NCBI RefSeq assembly: GCF_029962835.1
Contig: NC_080587.1
Span: 56,077,528-56,141,527 of the forward strand
Direction: 5' to 3'
Source of the DNA: Magnolia sinica
Lineage: Eukaryota > Streptophyta > Magnoliopsida > Magnoliales > Magnoliaceae
DNA length: 64,000 bases
Shown: positions 1 to 10,396 of the stretch, piece after piece
How positions within the stretch are numbered: the first letter of the stretch is position 1
Layout of the letters: each line of letters starts with the position of its first letter
Translations under genes and position numbers: made by a program
Notes under the pieces: generated by a model
Told to the model about the DNA's origin: nothing
The model's input: only the letters and a program-made list of their open reading frames with translations
Database searches by the model: none

Positions 1-1052
1 TTTTTTGTATTTTCTTCTCTGGGCCGCGATAATGAACCTTCAAAACCACCCATTCTTGACTGAAATTTCGTTCTGAATCCAATGGATGGGGTGGATTTTC
101 CAGAAAACACCTCTGTGGGGCCCACCGATCACGGCTGCGAAAAATTACACTTCGAGTCCTTCTACGACTCCGCCACCGATTCCAACCATCCAGCAGCTAT
201 AAAGGGGGAGTTTTGGACGTGGGAAAGGCATTCAGAACCAGGGGATTCCAGATCTGAAGCAAGGAAGAGAAGAAAGAGAAGAAAGAGAAGAAAGAAGAGA
301 GAGAGAGATTGTTTGGTTTGATGCTTTTTTTTATGAATCTTATTTAATATTTTTTATGAATTTTATGGGTCACTAATCTCTCAGCTAGGGCTGAGATGAA
401 GCCCTTAATTTGATCAGCTCTTGTGTTGGTTGATTCACTTTGAATTCTAATTAATTTGTTTCTTTCTCTAAGTGGGCTTTATGGGTTTAAATTCTATACT
501 TCTCCATCTATGAACTTGACCAAAGTATATATATGGATGTTGTTTGGATGCTTATTATAGGTGCTTGTGTCTGATCAGGAACAGGTTTCCTATAGAGGAA
601 GAAACAGGATGCTTTAATGAATTGTACATCCCTTATGCCACGACCAAGGATATGGGATATGTCATTCATGGCATTGCTTAAAGGAATTAGACAGTCTGTA
701 TGCCCGATTAAGGACACAGATTGTGCTTTCTCTATTTAAGTGGTATCAATCTAGATCAAGGTGAATCAACAAACAAAACAAGGGTTAGGATAATTAGGGG
801 TGGATTCGAAAGTCCTAGTGCTCTCTCTCTGATTGAATTTTCTTCCCTGTTCTTAATTAATTGTTTTTCATAAAATTGTGCTTAGTAATTCATTCCATTA
901 TTTGTTGGATTAGTTAAGGAGAATCATAGATTTGAATTGTGACGACCAGTCCTCGTGGGAACGATCTCGTAATACGTACCGTATCTACATCTGATTCGTA
1001 TACTTGCGAGTTTAAAAATCATTTAAATCATGTTGGTTTAAATAAAACATCA
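1..1052 (+). repeat. AthA 5' LTR (3' half only)
   Basis: Base 1 aligns with 6839 and the match continues to 1052/7889, ending in ACATCA. The differences seen are near 15, 108, 640 (1-base indel), 987 and 1030. A basic reading frame at 82-321 (runs of Arg and Lys from a GA-rich tract) lies in the LTR transcript leader and is not considered a gene. Confidence 0.93.
198..204 (+). promoter_or_regulatory. TATA box of AthA 5' LTR
   Basis: TATAAAG is followed by a G-rich stretch and a purine-rich leader. The same site lies at 7036-7042 in the 3' LTR. Transcription would be expected to start roughly 25-35 bases downstream. This is inferred from the motif and its place in the LTR. Confidence 0.6.
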
Positions 1053-1058
1053 AGTTTT

Positions 1059-1075
1059 TGGCGCCGTTGCCGGGG
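1059..1075 (+). other. AthA primer-binding site, tRNA-Asp
   Basis: TGGCGCCGTTGCCGGGG is the exact complement of the 3' end of plant tRNA-Asp, including CCA. It lies six bases after the LTR end at 1052. This PBS is typical of Athila elements. The leader 1076-1488 is T-rich and shows no gene. Confidence 0.92.
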
Positions 1076-1488
1076 ACTGTTTTGTTCCAATTGGATTTAG
1101 GATTCTCTCTTATCATAATTCATAGTCTTAGGTTTTTTTTTTACTAACTCTAGGTTAAATTTTTTTTGAAACTAACCTATTTCCTGTTTTGTAGGGACCT
1201 GACATAAACTACTAATTTGGTAATCTCTTTCCAAATTTTCTATTTTTTTATTTATTTTTTTTTTTTTTAGAAATTAACCGTTGCTTAGGATTTTTTCTAG
1301 CATTGTTTTAGTAAATTTAATTTATTTTTGTTTTCTTTTTGTTTATAGGAATTAAGGAAGGAAGCTGATAAATAACATTGTCTTCAAAAGGAGGAGCTCT
1401 TCTTCAGACATCAATCATCTCCTTTTCTGGGTTCTTTCTTCCCATTCTCATTTACATAATTTTAACTTGTTTTAGAATCTCACAGTTT

Positions 1489-2998
1489 ATGCTAGGACGT
1501 AGATCTCTGGATTTAGAACTAGCACCGTTTGATCCTGAGATTGAAAGAACAATTCGTGAAAGATTGAGAAATAATTTTGTTGAAATGGCGAATGAGACTG
1601 AAGTTAAAGCTCTCAAAGATTATTCAGCTCCTGTCCAATTTAATGCGCCTTCATGCATAGTGTTGCCAACCACTACGGCAGCACACTTTGAACTTAAACC
1701 TGGAGTCATACAATTGTTGCCATCCTTTTATGGATTGGACAAAGAGGACCCATATCATCATGTGAAAGAATTCTTAAACATTTGCTCCACCTTTAAGTTC
1801 CAAAACTTCTCAGACGATTCGATCCGCCTACGCTGTTTCCTTTTTCTTTGAAGGATAAGGCGAAAGCATGGTTGAATTCTCTAGAAGTTGGATCTATCAC
1901 TACATGGGACCAACTGTCCTAAGAAGTTCTTAAACAAGTTCTTCCCCGTTCACAAAACCAATGCCCTCCGTAGAGAAATCACTAACTTCACACAAAAAGA
2001 GGGCGAGCACTTTCATGAATGTTGGGAAAGATGGAAGGACTTGCTTCTTAAATGTCCTCACCATGGTTTTGAGAAGTGGCAACAAGTTCAATACTTCTAT
2101 GTGGGTCTGACACCTCTGATCCGTCGCATGGTTGATGCCCCGAGTGGAGGGTCATTCATGACCAAAAGTGATGTCGAAGCGTGGAACTTCTTTGAAACTT
2201 TGTGCGAAAATTCCCAACAGCAATGGGATTATTCAAATAGAGGTGATAGAAGTCCCCAACAACAAAAGAGAGGTGGTATATATGAGATAGGAGTCATACC
2301 AGAGCTAAGTGCCAAGCTTGATAACCTGACAAAGAAAGTTGATGCTCTGGTATTGAATAATGGACCACCACAAACAGCTCAAGTCGAGGCATATGCCACA
2401 TGTTCTAGTCCTGCCCATCCTATGCAGTCTTGTCCATCTGGTGCAGCATTCAGAACTTCTCTCTGAACAAGTTCATGCTATGAACACTTTTCAAAAATCT
2501 GGGAATGATCCTTACTCGAACACATACAACCCAGGGTGGGCTAGACATCCAAATTTCTCTTGGGCAAAAGGACCACAACAAGGAGGACCATCTGGAAATC
2601 CTCCCATGCAACCGCACCTCCAAGTTGGCAGTCAACAACCTCAACGGTTTCCACAATATCAACAACTGCCTACACAATCAAGGAAACCATCTCTTGAGGA
2701 TACACTCCATCTTTTCATGCGGAGTTCTCTCCAATTCCAAAAAGACACCCAACAAACCTTACTGGCCAACCAGCAAAGCTTACATGCAAATGCACAATCC
2801 ATTGCCAAGTTGGAAGTACAAATGGGTCAACTAGCTGCCACATTGAGTGAGAGAGAGAAGGGCAAGTTCCCTAGCCAACCCGAGGCTAATCCAAAGGGAC
2901 AGTATGAGATTGGCTCTAATTCCAACCAAGGGCAATATCATGAACAGGCCAAATCGATCACTACCCTTAGGTCAGGCAAGCAGATTGAGAATAGAGAT
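1489..2998 (+). pseudogene. gag: AthA gag (retrotransposon Gag, Athila type), frameshifted
   Basis: Gag is the structural protein that packages element RNA into virus-like particles in the cytoplasm. The ATG at 1489 opens MLGRRSLDLELAPFDPEIER, a common Athila start. The core has FELKPGVIQLLPSFYGL, then a Gag domain with HFHECWERWKDLLLKCPHHG, and a Gln/Pro-rich tail with NPGWARHPNFSW and ITTLRSGK near the end. The frame breaks at about 1833 (one base lost, stop at 1849-1851), about 1920 (one base gained, which restores the frame), about 2460, and about 2993 where it passes into the protease frame. With four breaks no full Gag can be made, although the LTRs are nearly identical. The copy probably moved with proteins supplied in trans, or broke after insertion. 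Confidence 0.88.
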
Positions 2999-4496
2999 GC
3001 CTGGGGATGAATCAAATTCTAAAACAGAAGATCAAGATAAAGCAGAGAGTCATACCAATGCATCCAAAGTCCAAAAGCTCTCTGACTCTCCAAGAGCCAC
3101 TAATGTGCCACCTTATGTGCCCAAAGCACCCTTTCCTCAACGTCTGGCACCAATAAAGAAAAGAAATAACTTTGATGAAATCTTGGATGTGTTTCAAAAA
3201 GTGCAAGTCAACATCCCGTTGCTTGACGCTATCAAGCAAGTCCCCGCTTACGCTAAGTTTCTTAAAGATTTATGCACTCAAAAGCGTAATCAGAATGTTC
3301 ATAAGAAAGTCTTCCTTGCAGAGCAGCTCAGCTCCATGATTCAACATAACACCCCTCCTAAATTTAGGGATCCAGGAGCTCCCACCATTTCTTGCGGCAT
3401 AGGAGATCATAAGATCGGGAAGGCATTACTTGATTTAGGGGCGAGTGTCAATTTGTTACCATATTCGGTTTATGAGCAGCTAGGACTTGGTGAGTTGAAA
3501 CCGACTAAGGTAACATTACAACTAGCCGATAGATCTGTCAAGGTGCCCCGGGGTATTATTGAAGATGTGTTAATCCAGGTTGATAAATTTTATTTTCCAG
3601 TGGATTTCATAGTTATAGATACTCAGCCTGTCCAGAATCTTCATAGTCAGATCCCAGTCATTTTGGGTCGTCCATTTTTGGCCACATCTAATGCTATTAT
3701 CAATTGCAGGAATGGAGTTATGAAATTGTCCTTTGGTAACATGAATATTAAACTCAATGTTTTTAATGCAGGACAACAATCCTCAGATTTGGATGACATA
3801 TTTGAAGTGGACATGATCGAGAGCCTTGTGCAGGACTCCTTCCGTACATCTTTTGAAGATCCTCTAGAGACCTGCTTAGCACAATCGGGCATGGATTTTG
3901 ACATTGATAGTCCCATCCATGAAGTCAATGCATTGCTCGACTCTACTCCTATATTGAAGACTGAAAAATGGAGAGCGAAAGTGGAACCTCTTCATCCCTC
4001 TGAGAGTCTTCCTGACAGCACAGTTTGTAACTCTGAGAAGACAAAGGCGAGCAGGCTGCTTAATGTTCTCAGAGCATATAAGGCAGCAATTGAACGGAAG
4101 ATAATGGAAATACAGGGAGTATGCCCCACGATATGTATGGATCATGCTGTGGAAATGTCGCGTGAAATGCAAAGGAAGCGTGATCCTAACATGGAAGAAG
4201 TTGTTCGAGCAGAAGTCCTTAAATTATTTGACGACGGTGTCAGTTGCCTTTTTCAGATGGCACAGTTCATGAGAACTCACATCACTTGTCCGGGATTGGT
4301 TAATCAAGATGTTGAGGTAATTTCTTTGGCGGACCACAGTTATAAAGATTATTTCATTCATGGTCCGTTCTTGTCTGGCTCGAAGACGTTAAACTTAGCG
4401 CTCATGGGAGGCAACCCACCTTTTGCTTTATTGTATTGCTTTTTATTTCATTCATTTTCAATTTTCTTAGTTAGTTACTTCAATGTTTGTGGGTAA
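2999..4496 (+). pseudogene. pol: AthA protease with truncated reverse transcriptase (pol remnant)
   Basis: The open frame carries a retropepsin-like aspartic protease with the active-site motif LLDLGASVNLLP and the flap-side run VPRGIIEDVLIQVDKFYFP, ending ILGRPFLATSNAIINC. A linker follows, then the very start of RT (RDPNMEEVVRAEVLKLFDDG, to about 4235). The frame then runs straight into sequence from the far 3' end of an Athila element, with the motif GACGTTAAACTTAGCGCT and GGGAGGCAACCC at 4385-4416, and stops at 4494-4496. RT catalytic core, RNase H and integrase are missing. The reading frame is uninterrupted over the deletion joint. AthB, which keeps all pol domains in the window, shows what was lost. 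Confidence 0.85.
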
Positions 4497-4612
4497 CATT
4501 ACTGCAAACCCTCACGAGACTACAACTCGTCCACTAGGGGTAACCTAGGGGTTTAAAGGCTTGTTGCATGCGCTAAATGCAATCGAGAGCACCTGCGAAA
4601 GTGGTATAGGTA
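4481..4612 (+). other. Conserved non-coding block with three predicted hairpins (AthA copy)
   Basis: This block is conserved with AthB at 25627-25753 although the surrounding 3' non-coding sequence is not alignable by eye. Three short stem-loops can be drawn in both: ACGAG with CTCGT around the loop ACTACAA, CTAGG with CCTAG around GGTAA, and TTGCAT with ATGCAA around GCGCTA. Stems are kept while loops differ. The function is unknown; RNA packaging, translation or transport signals are possible. No RNA family is recognised. Confidence 0.6.
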
Positions 4613-4805
4613 GGATCTTCTTTTGTTTTTCTTTTTGTTATTTTTGCTTATGTTGATTTCTCTCTTGTGCTAACTCGCTTTTACGTTGAAATTTTTCACA
4701 AATTTTGAGAAAGCTTCTTGATTCTCCATCCAGGTATTATCTTTTCATCACTCCTCTTTTATTCTCGTTGTTCCATGTGCATTGCTTGTTTATTTCTTTT
4801 ACATC

Positions 4806-4837
4806 GAGGACAATGTAGATTTTAGGTTGGGGGTGGG
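4806..4837 (+). other. AthA internal polypurine-like tract
   Basis: GAGGACAATGTAGATTTTAG followed by GTTGGGGGTGGG resembles the tract at 24695-24726 in AthB. Athila-group elements often hold such a second purine tract between pol and the 3' LTR. It may prime plus-strand synthesis or be a remnant. The remaining stretch to 5180 holds no gene. Confidence 0.5.
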
Positions 4838-5180
4838 AGATTAGGTTACCTAATCAGTATTTTCTTGGTCTTGAGCAAAATTCGTGAAAACTTTAAAATT
4901 TTTTTCTGGAATTTCTATTGAATTCAAAGTGATTTTGAAGGATAGTTGTGATTTTACCATTATAAGATACATGATGTTGGTAACTTATGACTCTTGGATT
5001 CGGCCATCTGCTTGATTTCACAGTCAATTTTGAATTGTTAATCCATGATTAGACGTTGTAAACATTGATTGAGTCATGATTTCACATATCACATCTCGCT
5101 TACACATTAAGTTTTCGGTTCGATAACTGAATGATTAACTTGGTAAAAAGAAGAATTAAAAGGCTAAGTCACAAAATCTT

Positions 5181-5284
5181 TACCATAGGTTTGCTCCCTA
5201 TAGGTATAGCTTTGATTCTCCATAGTTGACTTATAAAAAAGTTGGGCGACAAGTTTTCGCCATAGGTTTGCTCCCTATAGGCGA
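5181..5284 (+). other. Tandem hairpins with an identical loop in AthA 3' non-coding region
   Basis: Two stem-loops share the core CCATAGG TTTGCTC CCTATAGG. At 5181-5206 the lower stem is TACC with GGTA; at 5257-5284 it is TCGCC with GGCGA. Each stem has the same single bulged A on the 3' side and the same seven-base loop. The lower stems differ by paired changes that keep base pairing. The stretch 5285-5668 shows nothing else recognisable. Confidence 0.6.
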
Positions 5285-5668
5285 GGATTTGAGTTCCTTG
5301 GTGTACTGTTCATAAAGAAAATCAAAGGCTAGTTGAATGGAAAGTTAATCTAAAATGCCAGTATTGGTTTCAAGCTTGGTTGTCACGAATTACTAACGAT
5401 ATCATGAAAATTGACAATTGATTGTAAGTCGAGATTACACTTTACACTCATGGAACTCAATGTTTAGGAATGTTATAATTAATGGATTAATATGTTGAAG
5501 TTGATTATGAAGTTTACTGAGAGCTTGATTCCAAGAGAAAAATTCCACACACCAATCATGAATCTTAGAATTTTCACATCTCAGCTATCTGTTCACAAGT
5601 CACTTGAGTTTATAGGAATCATCTTTTATTTCTAAAATTATTTTTCGCATACTTTGCTCGGGACTAGC

Positions 5669-5686
5669 AAAATGCTGGTTGGGGGT
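5669..5686 (+). other. AthA 3' polypurine tract
   Basis: AAAATGCTGGTTGGGGG lies directly before the 3' LTR start TGTGATCAGGG at 5687. The matching place in AthB is at 25847-25864. It would prime plus-strand DNA synthesis. Confidence 0.75.
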
Positions 5687-7889
5687 TGTGATCAGGGTCA
5701 AATATTGCATATCAGACCCCAGTAATTACCAGATTTTATGTATATGATAATGCTTAATGGAGTATTTTAATTGTATTTTTATTACAGGATAAAGTCAGGA
5801 GCGTTAATTGAAAATTGGTGTTAAAGGCATGGATTTCATGATCCAAAGTCTCCAGAGCACGGGGTGGACTCCAGAGAACCAATAATGAAGATTTTACACG
5901 TCTGGGATCTGAGGAAAGCAAGCCAAAGGGGCCCGAAAAGGGTCCAGAATGCAAGATCACATGGTTCCCACTATCCGATCAGTTCGAAACTTCATACATG
6001 AGATGAGGGCCGTAAATTAACCGTACATATTAAATTTCAGCCATTGAAGATCGCGGGAAGTGGTCCAACGGACAGATCAGCCCATTAATCTTCACCTTGG
6101 GGCCCACCTGATATTTGGAACTGCCTCAAACTTGGAGCTGATGGTTGAAAATAGATGACAAATAGGATGGACGGATTGGATTTCTCGTAAACATCACGGT
6201 GAGCCCTGTGTAAGAGATGTGTACACAGTGCACAGGTGCATCGGCTGTGCACCAAACGGATGAGCGTCGGTCAGCAGCGCTGACCCGACTTCGTCTTTGG
6301 AAAACGGAAGTTTCCGTTTCCAGCGTCCGCGGAACCGACCGCTGTCATCGGTTGTGGGGCCCACCTAGTGTCCAAATGGACAATCCGAACCGTCCATCCG
6401 CTTCCTGGGGCCGATATCATCGTCGCCTAGATGTCCGTTTGGTTCCATGCATGTGTACGGACGTTGATCGCTGAAAAAACGCAAAACGGACGGTGAGTTC
6501 AAAACTCCGTGGGCTGCACCAAATTCACCCCAAAACCAGTCAATTCCTACTGATTTTTCGAGCTGAAACCAATGGACGACGTGGATTCCTGTGAAAAGTC
6601 CAGGAATGGGCCCCACCATCATCGCAGCGTCGGTTTGGCGTCCGCGTAGCGTCTTCCGCTGGCCGTTTTTGCGAAGGATTGTGGGCCCCGTACGTCACCC
6701 GTACGGCCGATCCGAGCCGTCCATCGTGTAGAGGGCTTCGAGATCTTCAAAACTATGCTGATATTCCACTCCCATGGGGACACACATGTGCGGTACAGAG
6801 GCCACAAAAGGGCTACCTGGCGACGTTCAAAACTGATTTTTTTTGTATTTTCCTCTCTGGGCCGCGATAATGAACCTTCAAAACCACCCATTCTTGACTG
6901 AAATTTCGTTCTGAATCCAATGGATGGGGTGGATTTTCCAGAAAATACCTCTGTGGGGCCCACCGATCACGGCTGCGAAAAATTACACTTCGAGTCCTTC
7001 TACGACTCCGCCACCGATTCCAACCATCCAGCAGCTATAAAGGGGGAGTTTTGGACGTGGGAAAGGCATTCAGAACCAGGGGATTCCAGATCTGAAGCAA
7101 GGAAGAGAAGAAAGAGAAGAAAGAGAAGAAAGAAGAGAGAGAGAGATTGTTTGGTTTGATGCTTTTTTTTATGAATCTTATTTAATATTTTTTATGAATT
7201 TTATGGGTCACTAATCTCTCAGCTAGGGCTGAGATGAAGCCCTTAATTTGATCAGCTCTTGTGTTGGTTGATTCACTTTGAATTCTAATTAATTTGTTTC
7301 TTTCTCTAAGTGGGCTTTATGGGTTTAAATTCTATACTTCTCCATCTATGAACTTGACCAAAGTATATATATGGATGTTGTTTGGATGCTTATTATAGGT
7401 GCTTGTGTCTGATCAGGAACAGGTTTCCTATAGAGGAAGAAACAGGATGCTTTAATGAATTGTACATCCCTTATGCCCGACCAAGGATATGGGATATGTC
7501 ATTCATGGCATTGCTTAAAGGAATTAGACAGTCTGTATGCCCGATTAAGGACACAGATTGTGCTTTCTCTATTTAAGTGGTATCAATCTAGATCAAGGTG
7601 AATCAACAAACAAAACAAGGGTTAGGATAATTAGGGGTGGATTCGAAAGTCCTAGTGCTCTCTCTCTGATTGAATTTTCTTCCCTGTTCTTAATTAATTG
7701 TTTTTCATAAAATTGTGCTTAGTAATTCATTCCATTATTTGTTGGATTAGTTAAGGAGAATCATAGATTTGAATTGTGACGACCAGTCCTCGTGGGAACG
7801 ATCTCGTAATACGTACCGTATCTGCATCTGATTCGTATACTTGCGAGTTTAAAAATCATTTAAATCGTGTTGGTTTAAATAAAACATCA
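5687..7889 (+). repeat. AthA 3' LTR (2203 bp)
   Basis: It starts TGTGATCAGGG and ends AAACATCA. The LTR holds TATA box TATAAAG at 7036-7042. The part before 6839 has no partner in the window because the 5' LTR is cut by the window edge. It contains stretches rich in GGGCCCACC and GATGGACGGATTGGA motifs like those in the foldback MITEs at 55071-55510 and 58853-59280. No gene is seen in it. Confidence 0.9.
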
Positions 7890-8304
7890 GAAGTCTATTT
7901 TAGTAAACTGCGTAAATTTGAGGCGGTTTCTAAAGTTTTCCAAGTAGTTGTGAAAGTTGGAGTTCTCCACTTATAAATAGGGCTTCTTAGGGCATTCCTA
8001 AGTATCATTCAAAGCATTCAGGAGCAAGATTTAAGGTTTTTAAAGAGTTTTCGATTTTATTAAAGTTTTGTAAATTATTTTTTTTCTTTTAAATCTTTTC
8101 TATTTGCGTTTATTTTTTTCTTGTTGCTTTTCTATTTTGCAATTTAATTATGTTTTTCTAAGTTCCCTCTAGCCTAAGCTAGAAGGGAAGCACATTAGTT
8201 TAATGTTTTCATAGTTATGATGATTGATTATTTTAATGATGAGAAGAATGGTGAATGCATGTTATCAGTTGTTTAGGTTTAGTTTTTTATCCTCATATGA
8301 GATT
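7890..8304 (+). repeat. AthB 5' LTR, segment after the AthA insertion
   Basis: From GAAGTCTATTTTAG onward it matches 26209-26630 of the 3' LTR, including the TATA box TATAAATAG at 7972-7980 (26289-26297 in the 3' LTR). Similarity stops abruptly near 8304 at CCTCATATGAG. The remaining LTR end and any primer-binding site are not recognisable, so this end was rearranged. Confidence 0.8.
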
Positions 8305-8490
8305 ATTGATTTATTTTTGCTTTGTGGATTAAACCTTCATGGTCGGCTTTCCCGCATGGGTTATTGATTTATTTTTTCTTTGTAAATTGAACTCTTATGG
8401 TCGGCTCTGCCGCCTGTGTTCTTGATCTATTTTGTTAGGTTGAACCCTCATGGTCGGCCCTGCCACCCGGGTTGTTGATTAAGTTTTTAT
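8303..8490 (+). repeat. Three degenerate tandem copies of a unit of about 57 bp
   Basis: Each copy runs from TTATTGATTTATTTTT through a conserved CTTCATGGTCGGC-like core to a C/G-rich end (GCATGGG, GCCTGTG, CACCCGGG). The third copy is shorter. They lie where the end of the LTR and the leader of AthB should be. From 8491 to 8662 the sequence is a leader without a gene. Confidence 0.7.
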
Positions 8491-8662
8491 TTTTATTTTA
8501 AGTATCATACTTACTATTCGAGTTAGTGGTATTTATTATGTAGTGTTGATGGTTTATGTCCCATTGGAGGAGGGATCAAAACAATCGACTCTCCTCCGAA
8601 GGCGGACTAGTTCTAAGCCTTGATCATTCACTTAGAAGAAGTACTCAACATCATTTGGATTC

Positions 8663-10396
8663 ATGGCAGACCCAGTTGATAATCCAAATCCAAATCTATT
8701 AGATCCAACTATAAATCAAAACAGAGAAAATCAACATAATCCTCCTCTTGAGGATGAGAATGAAGTTCACAGGAATGTGTTAAACCAACCATGGACTTTA
8801 TGTGAACGTCTATACCCTAAGTGATCAACTTTACCATCTTACATAATGTTCCTTACTCACACGGGGAACATTGATTTTAAACCAGGTGTGATTCAATTGA
8901 TTCCTAAATTTCGTGGCTTGGATTCTGAAAGCCCCTACTTGCACCTCAAGGATTTGAGGAAGTAATTGCAACATTACAAGTAAACAATGGCAATAGGGAT
9001 GCACTTAAGCTTAGGTTATTCTCATTTTCTTTAAAGGATCAGGCCAAATCATGACTCAATACTCTAAGACCTAATACCATCACTACAAGGCAAGCCTTAA
9101 GTAGAGAGCTTTTGAACAGAAAAATTTTCCGAGCACAAAACAAATGCACTTAAACAGAAAATCATGTCGTTCTCCTAAAAAGGGAGTGAACTATTTTTCC
9201 AAGCTTGAGAGCACTTCAAAGACCTTCTACTTACTTGTTCACATCATGGTTATGAACCATGGCACGTGATTGATGCATTCCAAAAGGGGCTCACCATGGA
9301 TATCCGTCAGTTCATAGAGATGATGTGTGGTGGAACCTTTCTTGACAAAGATCATAATGAGGCTTGAGATTTTCTAGACATGTTAGCAGAGAATACACAG
9401 ACATGGGAAGTCTCTGCTAAACCAGACCAAACTAGACTCATTCCTAGAGAGAAAGCGGAGATGTATGTCCTAAGAGAGGAAAACGACCTTAATACAAAAT
9501 TCGCTGCATTTGTTAGAAAGGTTGAAGCCTTGGAAATTAGGAAGGTTGATATGGTTAAAGAAAACACTTCATTAGGTAATTTTTGTAGCATTTATGGTGG
9601 TGCAGACCATGACACAAAGGATTGTTGAATAATCCCAGTTGTACTAAATATCACACATGAGCATGAGCAAGTAAATGTTATAAATAACTACCAAAGGTCA
9701 ATTATGCAACCAATGGGAAACATGTATAATCCAAATTTGCGTAACCATCCTAATCTTAGTTGGAGGAATGTACCACAAATTAATGCGCCCAATGCACCTT
9801 AAGGCCCTCCACAAAACTTCTTTGGGGCACCTAACAATGCACCATATGTGCCCTCACCAAAGTAATCATTTATGGAGGATGCATTGATTGCGTTCATGAA
9901 CTCTTAAGCTCAAATGCATCGGTCTCTAATCCAATCAAATCAGGAATTAAAGATGGCTGTGGCTAGGATTGATAGTCAACTAAATGCTAGGAAAAAAGGC
10001 ACCCTTCCTTCTCAACCTGTGCCAAACCCTAGAAATACATATTTCATTAGAGAATCAAATCCAAGCGAGATACATCATGAACAAGCTAAGGTCATCATTA
10101 CCTTGAGAAGTGGAAAAGTGGTCGATAACAAGATAATGCAACCGGTAGAAATACCGAAGGATGAGCCACTATCTTAAGAGAATGATGAACCGGTTATGGT
10201 TCAAGAGCCACAAAACAAAAGGATAAAGAAACCAAGTCACATGAGCTTCTAGTTCCGTTCTCATCTATACTTCGAAACTTGACTGTCCCCATGAAATATC
10301 AAGATGTTAGATGTGCTCCAAAAGGTTACTGTCAATATTCCTCTGCTTGATACCATTAGACAAATTCCATCACATACTAAGTATCTCGAGGACTTG
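8663..10396 (+). pseudogene. gag: AthB gag, decayed, 3' end cut by LARD1
   Basis: The ATG at 8663 opens MADPVDNPNPNLLDPTINQN, as in Athila Gag, but a stop follows after about 50 codons. Recognisable pieces follow in changing frames: FKPGVIQLIPKFRGLDSESP near 8880-8930, LKLRLFSFSLKDQAKS near 9005-9050, a coiled stretch near 9380-9625, and HEQAKVIITLRSGK near 10077-10120. The coding sequence breaks at 10396 in a Tyr-Leu-Glu-Asp-Leu-Cys motif and resumes at 20866 with Cys-Thr-Ile-Lys-Arg. Removing LARD1 and one ACTTG copy restores that motif. No functional protein can be made. Confidence 0.85.

Larger units (their letters stand above)
1..7889 (+). mobile_element. AthA: internally deleted Athila (Ty3/gypsy) LTR retrotransposon, 5' end outside window
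   Basis: Two copies of one LTR flank an internal region of 4.6 kb. The element has a primer-binding site matching tRNA-Asp, an Athila-type gag, an aspartic protease and only the first residues of reverse transcriptase; the rest of RT, RNase H and integrase are gone. Over the 1052 bases of 5' LTR visible, I count four substitutions and one 1-base indel against the 3' LTR, so the insertion is recent. After the 3' LTR the sequence resumes as the 5' LTR of AthB. The matching intact AthB site is near 26209, so AthA inserted there. The 5' flank and its target duplication lie outside the window. Confidence 0.9.

Noticed and set aside
82-321. Reading frame with an Arg/Lys-rich tail, also at 6920-7159, resembling a nuclear basic peptide
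   Set aside because: It lies in the AthA LTR across the TATA box and a GA-rich tract; the basic tail is a product of the GAAAGA repeat.
1059-1075. Sequence matching a tRNA-Asp end, possible tRNA gene
   Set aside because: Only the last 17 bases are present, in complementary sense, directly after an LTR. It is a primer-binding site.
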